From assembly GCA_021784615.1 (NCBI GenBank), contig JAJYHU010000098.1, forward strand, positions 1 to 16,436: a stretch of DNA of 16,436 nt, written 5' to 3'. Below, one piece after another: positions 1-6,454 of the stretch; positions within the stretch are counted from its first letter, which is position 1; each line of letters starts with the position of its first letter. The notes beneath the pieces are model-generated. The model did not search any database. It had not been told where the DNA came from and saw only the letters and a list, made by a program, of their open reading frames with translations. A program made the translations under genes and the position numbers. The DNA is from Acidobacteriota bacterium. Its GTDB lineage: Bacteria > Acidobacteriota > Terriglobia > UBA7540.

Positions 1-66
1 TAACATGCTTTCCAATGTCGTTCGCTCTTTGGCAGTGAGCTCAATTTGGGGTGCTCGACGTGGCAT
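1..66 (-). CDS. IS630-like transposase, N-terminal 22 codons (runs off window)
   Basis: On the minus strand an ATG at 66-64 opens a frame that stays open to base 1. It encodes 22 residues starting MPRRAPQIELT and continuing with AKERTTLESML. This matches the usual start of IS630-family transposases: a basic, proline-containing head, then a 'I-x-L-T-x-E/K-E-R-x-x-L' helix that begins the N-terminal helix-turn-helix. The DDE catalytic domain would lie beyond the left edge, so whether the gene is intact cannot be judged. There is no Shine-Dalgarno sequence before the ATG, and the promoter at 75-103 would start the transcript within a base or two of it, so translation may be leaderless. The family call rests on a short peptide and is moderate. 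Confidence 0.6.
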   Translation of the reverse strand, partial: MPRRAPQIELTAKERTTLESML

Positions 67-74
67 AATCGAGC

Positions 75-103
75 ACTATAGGTCAATTTAATCAATAAGT
101 CAA
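75..103 (-). promoter_or_regulatory. Sigma70-type promoter of the transposase
   Basis: Read on the minus strand, TTGACT (103-98) and TATAGT (80-75) are separated by exactly 17 bases. Each matches the sigma70 consensus at five of six positions. The predicted transcription start is near base 67-68, next to the transposase ATG at 66. The spacer is strongly AT-rich and carries a second TTGAC copy. The terminal inverted repeat of the insertion sequence probably lies in or just beyond this AT-rich block, but it cannot be defined without the other end. Confidence 0.55.
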
Positions 104-554
104 TGTAATTATATTACGAAACACTAGCGGCACGTCTTCCCCCCGGGCATTGTCAGGATGATGACTCTGGCTGTCTTCTCGCATCCTGTTCCAATTCTTC
201 CCGGAATCGATTCAAAGCGACGCCCGCTGTTGAGGGGCGGGTTGTTTCATTGAACGCAGGATGCGCCTGCCGCGTTACCCAGCAAATTATTGCCGAGTTT
301 GATCCCGGCATCGCTTGTTCACTCATCGTATTTGCGGGCATTATGGACTTGCATGCTCTGGACGGGTGGGGAATTGGACTTTGGCATGGATTTAATCTTG
401 CAAAAGCGCAAAGCCTGGCCTCTAAAAATCGCCAGTGCTATTGTGGGCGAGTCGACACGATTGTGATTTGTTTCATGATGCTCGTTAAATGGTAAACGTG
501 CAAGGCGTGACTATTTCTGGATCACACTCTGACTTCTGTCTTATAAATAGGGTC
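104..554. other. Gene-poor stretch upstream of the membrane-protein cluster
   Basis: About 450 bases with no convincing gene. The part next to the transposase (to about 120) is AT-rich; the rest is of average composition. Short open frames exist on both strands (153-341 minus, 250-495 plus), but neither has a Shine-Dalgarno site, a recognisable domain or sensible amino-acid composition. Near the right end, TATAAA at 542-547 is a candidate -10 element for the gene starting at 555, without a convincing -35 partner. Confidence 0.4.
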
Positions 555-962
555 ATGAACATTCTGGCATTTCTCATCGCTGTCTACGCGTTGGTTATGA
601 TCCTGCTCCACGTGTTTACCGGCAAGATTCTGAAGACTTGGCGCGAACAACCCGGTTCACGGATCGGTCGTTGGTTTCCCCCGCGCCTTGCCTTGCGGAC
701 CGAGGGCCTGTTCTGGCTCTTGGCACTGGCGGCCTGGTTTCTGTGGGCATCCTTGGCATTGAAGGTACTGGTAGTCGTGTTTGCAGCAATCCACCTCGGC
801 ATCTGGGGAGCGAGCGAACTCAAAGGCAATAGCAATATGGTTCCAGCCTTCAACACGACGCCCGCTACGCGGCGGGCGATTGTGGTCTTCGACCTGATTG
901 AGGCACTTGTGCTGACTGCTTTGAGTGTTCTCGCGGTTTTGTACCTAATTCACGGCAGGTAA
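555..962 (+). CDS. Small multi-pass membrane protein, function unknown
   Basis: The 135-residue protein begins MNILAFLIAVYALVM and has about four hydrophobic segments (residues 1-20, 50-67, 69-88 and 112-131). Between the first two is a short basic, proline-containing loop. I do not recognise the family. I chose ATG 555 because it starts directly in the first membrane helix; an upstream in-frame ATG at 489 would add 22 polar residues with no ribosome-binding site. TATAAA ends seven bases before the ATG, which would fit a leaderless transcript. The gene lies 103 bases before the DUF438-hemerythrin-PAS gene on the same strand and may share its role, but that is inference from position only. Confidence 0.6.
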   Translation: MNILAFLIAVYALVMILLHVFTGKILKTWREQPGSRIGRWFPPRLALRTEGLFWLLALAAWFLWASLALKVLVVVFAAIHLGIWGASELKGNSNMVPAFNTTPATRRAIVVFDLIEALVLTALSVLAVLYLIHGR

Positions 963-1007
963 AATGCTCCGGGCACTGTCGGTTTGCGGAAGCGTGACAA
1001 AAGTCCT

Positions 1008-1029
1008 CGATCGTTAGCGTGGACGATCG
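1008..1029. promoter_or_regulatory. Inverted repeat in front of the DUF438 gene (possible operator)
   Basis: CGATCGT at 1008-1014 and ACGATCG at 1023-1029 form a perfect 7-base inverted repeat around an 8-base spacer, 36 bases before the start codon at 1066. No run of T follows, so it is not a standard intrinsic terminator. An operator for a dimeric regulator or a 5' leader hairpin is possible. It does not match the FNR/NNR consensus TTGAT-N4-ATCAA. Confidence 0.3.
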
Positions 1030-1065
1030 GTATGCTTTGATTGGACACGAAATGGAGGACGCGCG

Positions 1066-2319
1066 ATGAGTGAACTGATCGATAACCGGGCGCCGCGTTT
1101 GCAGACGCTGAAGGACGTAATTACCGAACTTCATAATGGTACACCCGCCCACGAAGTCAGGGCAAAACTTAGAACTCTGGTACGTGAAACCGATCATTCC
1201 GAAATCATGGCCATGGAGCAGGATCTGATGGCGCACGGCATGCCCGCTGGCGAAATCCAGCGCATGTGCGACCTGCACTCCCAGGTAACCCGTGAGGTGC
1301 TGGTTACATTGCCAGGGATACCGCTGACTCCGGGCCACCCCATTGATACTTTGCGCCGCGAAAATGAAGCTGTAAAAGGGGTGCTCGCCCGCATGCGGTC
1401 AGCGATGAACGAGGCTATTGAACATTCGGACCGAAACGAGACAAGCGCATCCCTTCTGGATTGGCAGCAGTCGCTGAATGAGCTGATGGACCTTGAGAAG
1501 CATTACCAGCGGAAGGAGCACCTCCTCTTCTCTTGCCTGGAAAGGCACGGGATCACGGGCCCGTCGAAGGTGATGTGGGGCAAAGACGACGAGATTCGAG
1601 CAATGCTGAAGAATCTCGCCCGGGTTCTACGCTCGGAGGGAGACAGCGCTGATTGGAAACCAGCGGCAATGCAGGCTGGTGAGGCGGCGGCAAACGCCAT
1701 TGAAGAGATGATTTATAAGGAGGAGAAGATCCTTTTCTCTCTATGCCTCGACAAGTTCACGGATGCAGAGTGGGGCGAGGTCTGGGAGTCTTCGCCACGC
1801 TACGGATGGTGCCTCGTCGAGCCCCGCAAGGGCTTTTGTTTTCCCAAGCCTTCAACGGCCGGGGAACCAGAAACCACAAGCGCCACTGGCATTCAGCTTC
1901 CCACTGGCCATCTGAGGCTCGATCAACTTCGTGCCATTTTTTCGACTCTGCCTGTTGATATTACTTTCGTGGACGCTGATGACCGAGTCGCGTTATATTC
2001 CGAAGGCCCTGACAGGCTCTTTGCCCGCAGCAAGGCAGTGATCGGTCGGAAAGTGCAGAACTGCCATCCGCCGCGAAGCGTGGAGATTGTCAATCACATT
2101 CTGAATGATTTTCGGGAGGGGAAGCGAGACGTAGCCGAGTTCTGGATCAACCTTCGCGGCCGGTTTGTTCATATCAGGTACTTTGCCGTTCGTGCTGAAG
2201 AGAATCGCTACCTGGGTACGCTGGAAGTTACGCAGGACGTCACGAACATCCGTGCTCTGGAGGGAGAACAGCGGCTGTTACATTACGATACAGCGGAGGC
2301 GCAGAAGCCACAGGTTTAG
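1066..2319 (+). CDS. DUF438 / hemerythrin-HHE / PAS domain protein
   Basis: This 417-residue soluble protein has three modules. Residues about 10-80 match DUF438 ('ELHNGTPAHEVRAKL', 'EIMAMEQDLMAHGMP', 'CDLHSQV'). Residues about 90-235 are a hemerythrin HHE-type four-helix region with candidate di-iron ligands His91, His146, Glu151, His152 and Glu219/220. Residues about 285-405 are a PAS domain with the family's 'QNCHPPRSVEIV' stretch (330-341) and the 'YLGTLEVTQDVTNIR' end (382-396). The order and length fit the known DUF438-HHE-PAS family, which is thought to sense or scavenge O2 or NO; no catalytic output domain is attached. The start is well supported by GGAGG at 1054-1058, seven bases before ATG. 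A YwiC-like membrane protein follows 54 bases downstream on the same strand, consistent with an operon tied to anaerobic or nitrogen-oxide respiration. The family call is firm; the ligand is inferred. Confidence 0.9.
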   Translation: MSELIDNRAPRLQTLKDVITELHNGTPAHEVRAKLRTLVRETDHSEIMAMEQDLMAHGMPAGEIQRMCDLHSQVTREVLVTLPGIPLTPGHPIDTLRRENEAVKGVLARMRSAMNEAIEHSDRNETSASLLDWQQSLNELMDLEKHYQRKEHLLFSCLERHGITGPSKVMWGKDDEIRAMLKNLARVLRSEGDSADWKPAAMQAGEAAANAIEEMIYKEEKILFSLCLDKFTDAEWGEVWESSPRYGWCLVEPRKGFCFPKPSTAGEPETTSATGIQLPTGHLRLDQLRAIFSTLPVDITFVDADDRVALYSEGPDRLFARSKAVIGRKVQNCHPPRSVEIVNHILNDFREGKRDVAEFWINLRGRFVHIRYFAVRAEENRYLGTLEVTQDVTNIRALEGEQRLLHYDTAEAQKPQV

Positions 2320-2373
2320 TAGGTCTTGTTGATGAACCAGAATGAGTGATGATTGGAGATTTTGTGAAAGAGT

Positions 2374-3237
2374 ATGTCTATTTTGCCTGCCTACTGGCGT
2401 GACATTCATCCTGCACGGCGCTGGGCGTTGGTCTGGCCCCGAGAACACGGGGCCTGGGGAATTCTGCTCGTTTCCCTGATCACTGGATCCGCCATCGGCT
2501 TTTCATCCTTCACGGACTTTTCCACTTTATTGTGGTTGACGATGGCAGTGGTGGCAGCTTTCTGTCTTCAAACGCCGATTGAAAACAGTCTGCCTAGATC
2601 GCCCTTTCGTCCGCGGGGCTCTGCCGAATGGAGCTGGGTGATTGTTGCTGCTTCGCTATACGCGCTTACGGGCACTCTGGCTGTAGCGATGCTAATGTCC
2701 GCTGGGTTCTTGGGCCTCCTTTGGAAGCTGGGCCTGGTGGCAGCTGGATTCTTTGTGCTTCAAGCAGTCGCCAAGAGATTGGGTCGCGCCAGCCGCCTAC
2801 CTGGTGAAATTATTGGAGCTTTCGGCCTGACTCTTGCCGCCGTTGCCGGCTGGGCTGTTGCAGCGGGCGGATTTGACCAGCAGGCTTTGGCAATATGGAT
2901 CCTCAACGAACTTTTCGCTGTCGACCAGATCCTCTTCGTACAGCTTAGGATCCGTGAAGTACGAGCCGGCAAAAGCTCTTCAGGCTTCAGCGGCCGGATA
3001 CTTTTTCTGGCTGTCGAGGCACTCCTCGCCTTGCTTCTTATCGGCGGAGCACATGCTGGATTCATTCCTTGGTTAGCACTTGTTGCCTTTCTCCCAGTCC
3101 TCGTGCGCGGAGGAACGTGGGCGCTGAGGACAGATCATGGCCGCTTGCAGATTCATCGGCTCGGAAAGAGCGAATTGTTTCATTCCATCCTTTTTGGGGT
3201 CCTGCTAATTGTCGCTTTTCGTCTACCAATTCACTGA
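2374..3237 (+). CDS. YwiC-like integral membrane protein
   Basis: The 287-residue protein carries the YwiC-family hallmark WPREHGAWG at residues 21-29, followed by about eight hydrophobic helices to the C-terminus. Basic residues around 'QAVAKRLGRASRLPGE' (about 130-145) suggest a cytoplasmic loop. In Bacillus subtilis ywiC lies beside the nar nitrate reductase genes, and relatives often sit near respiratory genes, but the molecular function is not established. The start ATG is preceded by weak purine-rich sites (GGAG at 2355-2358, GAAAGAG at 2366-2372). It follows the DUF438-hemerythrin-PAS gene by 54 bases with no terminator between, so co-transcription is likely. A stop in every frame soon after 3237 ends the cluster. 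The family call is confident, the role uncertain. Confidence 0.85.
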   Translation: MSILPAYWRDIHPARRWALVWPREHGAWGILLVSLITGSAIGFSSFTDFSTLLWLTMAVVAAFCLQTPIENSLPRSPFRPRGSAEWSWVIVAASLYALTGTLAVAMLMSAGFLGLLWKLGLVAAGFFVLQAVAKRLGRASRLPGEIIGAFGLTLAAVAGWAVAAGGFDQQALAIWILNELFAVDQILFVQLRIREVRAGKSSSGFSGRILFLAVEALLALLLIGGAHAGFIPWLALVAFLPVLVRGGTWALRTDHGRLQIHRLGKSELFHSILFGVLLIVAFRLPIH

Positions 3238-3728
3238 TTCAGCTCTCCATGCGTGAGCTACGTATGAATCCAGGTCTGCTCAATGCGCTGAAGGAGCAAA
3301 GGTTCCCACCGTCAGAAACGCGGGCTTTGATTTGCCAAGGACGGGTCATCCGCATTTGGTTTCTCGGGGTTGACTTTCTGCTTCGCTGTTTGCCCCTGTA
3401 ATACGCAATGTGGTCCGCCTGCCGGTCTTCCGTTTCAGTTCGTGCACTTGGTCGGAACTGCACGAGAGAGCTTTTCGCAGATTAGCAGGTGCGTCCGATT
3501 GGTGGTTCCCATCTGCGCGAAGGGGAGCTGGTTCCGCATTCATGCAATCAACGGACCGCGGCTGCCTGTGGTTGAAGCTTAGGGGAGGAAGAGGTGCCTT
3601 GCTCTACCGTTCTCACGTCTACATCGAGGGTTCGATAAGGGTTCGATAACAGTTGCGAAGAGTGCCATTCGGTGTCTAAAGTAGCCATCCGTGCCTTAGT
3701 TTTCCGTAGGTTACGACAAACGGTCGTA
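3238..3728. other. Non-coding or degraded stretch before the tRNA scar
   Basis: About 490 bases between the YwiC-like gene and the tRNA fragment. Several frames of 65-110 codons run through it on both strands, but none shows a ribosome-binding site, a recognisable domain or a hydrophobic pattern, and they overlap one another. The only clear structure is the 11-base tandem repeat at 3627-3648. Degraded DNA from the end of a former mobile element is the simplest reading. Confidence 0.4.
3627..3648 (+). repeat. Two perfect tandem copies of an 11-base unit
   Basis: AGGGTTCGATA occurs twice head to tail (3627-3637 and 3638-3648), about 80 bases before the tRNA fragment. The unit resembles the T-loop sequence of the tRNA scar (GGGTTCGAA). 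Short direct repeats flanking a core site are typical of integrase arm-type binding sites, but two copies alone do not prove that. Confidence 0.4.
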
Positions 3729-3772
3729 CTTTCACGGCGGTAACGCGGGTTCGAATCCCGCCGGGGACGCCA
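3729..3772 (+). other. 3' half of tRNA-Glu(UUC): probable integrase attachment site
   Basis: Starting exactly at the anticodon loop, the sequence follows a bacterial tRNA-Glu. It has loop CTTTCAC with anticodon TTC (3729-3735), the 3' anticodon strand GGCGG (3736-3740), variable TAAC, and a perfect T-arm GCGGG-TTCGAAT-CCCGC (3745-3761). The acceptor 3' strand CGGGGAC, discriminator G and encoded CCA (3762-3772) complete it. The 5' half is absent: the bases before 3729 do not give the CCGCC anticodon strand, a D-arm or the GTCCCCG acceptor strand. A tRNA 3' half cut at the anticodon loop is the classic footprint of tyrosine-recombinase integration, where the duplicated core marks one end of the element. 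It cannot fold as a working tRNA. The integrase remnant that starts 15 bases downstream supports an attachment site. Confidence 0.85.
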
Positions 3773-3786
3773 ACACTCTTAAGCGG

Positions 3787-4056
3787 TTAACGCCAGTTGC
3801 TCCCGCATGACCGGTTTCTCCGGACTTCTATGGGACTTTCAGGCCCGAAAATCGAATCCAAACGGCCCACGGCTTCCGAAAGGAAGGCCGGGGATAGGTG
3901 CTGATAGCGGGCAGCCATTCTCAAGTCTTTGTGACCGAGCAAGAGCGCCACGGTGTGAATGTCCGCGCCTTGCATCCTGAGCCAGCTTGCCGCCGTGTGC
4001 CTGAGATCGTGAAAGTGAAAATCGAGCAACCCTGAGTCCGCACAAGCCCGCTTAAT
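3787..4056 (-). pseudogene. Tyrosine integrase, C-terminal catalytic remnant
   Basis: On the minus strand about 90 codons are open between a TGA at 4059-4057 and the TAA at 3789-3787. The product contains DFHFHDLRHTAASWL (HxxR box), a GADIHTVALLLGHKDL stretch with the second conserved His, and AARYQHLSP with the catalytic Tyr. The tail GRLDSIFGPE is typical of phage and island integrases. The box I arginine and the core-binding and arm-binding domains are missing, so this is about a quarter of a normal 350-400 residue integrase. A TTG at 4029 is the only possible start and has no good ribosome-binding site. Its stop lies 15 bases from the tRNA-Glu fragment, the usual position for an integrase next to its att site. 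It is inactive unless complemented in trans. Confidence 0.85.
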
Positions 4057-4249
4057 TCATGAAGGAGCGGCAAAGTGCAAATCAGAAGTGTTTGGCGCGG
4101 TCTGAATGGGTTTGAGAAGCTGGCGGAATGGATTCCAGTGACAATTTTGCGCGCCGACTCAGCGGCGGGGCTGATCTGGAAGACACGAGCCCCGGATCGC
4201 CGGGTGCTGCGCCAAGAGTAGCAAGGTCTTTCCGGGGAGAAGCGACGGG

Positions 4250-4582
4250 CTATCCGGCCGAAGGGCCGAAGGAGAGAGCGATCTGGCGGAAACTGCTGAG
4301 GAATGGAAACGAGATGGGAAGATGAATCACCACGCGGCGCACGGAGCAGACCACGCGAGCCCCCAGCTTCAGCAACCGCTCGCGCAGGGTCCCGACCTGG
4401 GCGCGAGCGCACCCCGTCCCCGCTGCGCGTCGCCGCAACTCTTGCATCAGCACCCGCAACTGGTTCGCCCAGAAACGGGTGCAACGGGTGCGGTCGATCT
4501 CCAAGCCCTGGTGCAGTTCCTTGATGCGGTTTTCAAGGTCGCCGCGCTCGCAGTACACCTGCTCGTAAATCCCCTGCGGGGG
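4250..4582 (-). pseudogene. IS1380-family transposase, C-terminal remnant
   Basis: The minus-strand frame reads IYEQVYCERGDLENRIKE, then DRTRCTRFWANQLRVLMQEL, then ARAQVGTLRERLLKLGARV, and finally SVRRVVIHL and FPFLSSFRQI before the stop. These are the consecutive blocks at the C-terminus of IS1380-type transposases, including the conserved Y-C/E-R-G-x-x-E-N-R-I-K-E motif. Only about 110 of the usual 430-480 residues remain; an in-frame TGA lies at 4585-4583, and the chloride-channel gene ends 30 bases further on. A segment usually present between 'RVLM' and 'RRxA' looks shortened. No clear terminal inverted repeat was found downstream. It is a decayed insertion-sequence fragment. Confidence 0.8.
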
Positions 4583-4612
4583 TCACATCTGTCTTGCCGA
4601 GGGCTGGGACCG

Positions 4613-6454
4613 CTACTCGCTGCCGAGGGCGGCTTGCGGGCCCGAGGGTTGAAGGCTTACCTTGCTCCGATAGGCCTTGCCGGTGGCTGCCCCGTAAGCG
4701 GCCAGAATGTCCGATAGGGCGATGACTCCCTGCAGGTTGTTGAAGTCCGCTCGGTGGATCACCGGGATCAGAGGCCAATCGCCGATCTGGCGCAAGGCAA
4801 CATCGAGCGGCTGATCCGGATGGAGCCATGGCAGCAATTTGCCGGGCAGTACCCGTGCAAGGGGCGAGTCACCTTTCCCTTCCTTGGCGAGACCTCGCAA
4901 AGCTTCCTTGGTCACACCGGTCCAATCTCCACTCCGATGGCTTACCAGAAAGAACTCGTGGGGTGATCCGCTGGTCTTGCGGATTGCTTCGGCGACGGGT
5001 TCCTCAGCGCGCAGGACCACTTCTGCCGGCGGTCGCATGGCATCTTCCACCTGCAGGGTTCCGGTCTCCCGCTGCTCTTCCATGGAAGGGAGGTCGGTGC
5101 CGTCTTGGCGGGAAAACATATCAAAGAGCGGAACGGGCTGGTACTTGAGAGAAATAAGATAGGCAATGGTGTTTGCAATCATCACCGGCAAGATAATGGA
5201 ATAGTTGCCGCTGACCTCGAGCACCATGAAAACGGAGGTCATAGGAACGCGCAGGAAGCCCGCAAAGAGTACCCCCATGCCAACCAGGGCGAATCCTCCC
5301 ACCGTGCCGCCTAAATGAGGGAAGAGGATGTGCTCGACCCCGCCTACGGCGCCGCCGATCATGGCTCCGATAAACAGCGTGGGGGCAAACATGCCGCCGG
5401 GCGTTCCGCTGGAGAAGGATAGGCTGGTGGCGATAATTTTAAAGAAGGCAAGAAAGATGAGCAGCTTCCACGTGAACTGGTCATGGAGCGCCTGGTCGAT
5501 AAAGTCATAGCCGGCGCCCATCACCTGCGGCAGCCAAATCCCGATGATGCCGATTAGCAGGCCCGCGGCCGCAGGCTGCACGTAATGCGTCCATCGCGGC
5601 AAGGCTTTCAGCCGCGGCCGAAGATAACATACCAGCTTCGCAAACATCAGCGAAGCTATCCCGCCAATAACTCCCAGGATGGCGTAGGCGATCAACTCCG
5701 CCGGATGCGCCAGATGGTAAGGCGGAACGCGGAAAAGAGGTTGCTCACCCAAAAACACGCGCAGAACCATGACGCTTGAGACAGCAGAAAGGACAATCGC
5801 GCCCAAGACCCCAGCGGTCCACTTTCCGATAACCTCTTCGATGACGAAAAGGACGGCGGAAATGGGAGCGTTGAAAGCCGCTGCCAAGCCCGCTGCCGCT
5901 CCCACCGGAGCAATCAGGCGCACCTTCTCTCGCGAAAGATGGAGCCGTCGGCCAAGAGCGGAAGCAATCCCCGCTCCCATTTGCAGTGAGGGATCTTCCG
6001 GGCCAAGGGATTGGCCGGAACCGATTGCCAGGCTACAGGTCAGGAATTTTCCGATGACCGTGCTGAAAGGAATATAGCCGTCGTAAATGTAGACGGCGGC
6101 CTTTGTCTGGTTGACCCCGCTTCCTCGGACCTGCGGGAAAAAGTGAATGACCATGATGGCGACGCACAACCCCGCGAGCGCCGGAACGAGAAGGAGCCGG
6201 AGGGGCGTGGGGTCTAAGGCGGACCCGAGGAGCCGGATGCGAGTCCAATCGATCGCAATCTGGAAACAGACAACGGCCAGCCCGGAAAAAAGTCCGATGA
6301 TGACGGCCAGCAGAAGAAAAAGGCCTTCTTCGTGGAGGAAGAGGCGCGGTGGCCTTATTTTCTTGAGCCATGGCAGAAAAGCGGTCCAGCCCTTGGGGGG
6401 ATATGAGGCGGGAGGCGGAGTATTTTCAGTGTTCGTCGATGCCGGGTCTGTCAC
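4613..6454 (-). CDS. CLC-type chloride channel or Cl-/H+ antiporter with C-terminal CBS pair
   Basis: The 613-residue inner-membrane protein has a CLC core at residues about 40-440, with many hydrophobic helices. The filter motifs are GSGVN (111-115; canonical GSGIP), GPEDP (151-155; canonical GREGP) and GMFAP (354-358; canonical GxFxP). The gating glutamate is kept (Glu153), the Ser of GSG is kept (Ser112), and the EE pair at 206-207 aligns with the internal proton glutamate of the E. coli ClC antiporter, so H+-coupled exchange is plausible. Residues about 465-600 form a CBS pair ('EDAMRPPAEVVLRAEEPVAEAI', 'PLIPVIHRADFNNLQGVIALSDIL'), usually a nucleotide-binding regulatory module. The start is GTG 6454, with GAGGAG about ten bases upstream. 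It overlaps the stop of the upstream TPR gene by four bases (GTGA), implying translational coupling. The family is certain; ion preference and channel versus antiporter are inferred. Confidence 0.93.
   Translation of the reverse strand: MTDPASTNTENTPPPASYPPKGWTAFLPWLKKIRPPRLFLHEEGLFLLLAVIIGLFSGLAVVCFQIAIDWTRIRLLGSALDPTPLRLLLVPALAGLCVAIMVIHFFPQVRGSGVNQTKAAVYIYDGYIPFSTVIGKFLTCSLAIGSGQSLGPEDPSLQMGAGIASALGRRLHLSREKVRLIAPVGAAAGLAAAFNAPISAVLFVIEEVIGKWTAGVLGAIVLSAVSSVMVLRVFLGEQPLFRVPPYHLAHPAELIAYAILGVIGGIASLMFAKLVCYLRPRLKALPRWTHYVQPAAAGLLIGIIGIWLPQVMGAGYDFIDQALHDQFTWKLLIFLAFFKIIATSLSFSSGTPGGMFAPTLFIGAMIGGAVGGVEHILFPHLGGTVGGFALVGMGVLFAGFLRVPMTSVFMVLEVSGNYSIILPVMIANTIAYLISLKYQPVPLFDMFSRQDGTDLPSMEEQRETGTLQVEDAMRPPAEVVLRAEEPVAEAIRKTSGSPHEFFLVSHRSGDWTGVTKEALRGLAKEGKGDSPLARVLPGKLLPWLHPDQPLDVALRQIGDWPLIPVIHRADFNNLQGVIALSDILAAYGAATGKAYRSKVSLQPSGPQAALGSE

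Noticed and set aside
153..495. Two short opposing frames (minus 153-341, plus 250-495)
   Set aside because: They overlap each other, have no ribosome-binding sites and encode peptides without recognisable features.
865..1338. 157-codon minus-strand frame
   Set aside because: It overlaps two plus-strand genes, including the well-supported DUF438 gene, and has no ribosome-binding site or domain.
3683..3772. Complete tRNA gene
   Set aside because: The 5' acceptor strand, D-arm and 5' anticodon strand are absent; only the 3' half fits tRNA-Glu.
4057..4249. Continuation of the integrase gene upstream of 4056
   Set aside because: All minus-strand frames are interrupted by stops and none shows box I or core-binding motifs; the piece appears truncated rather than simply frameshifted.
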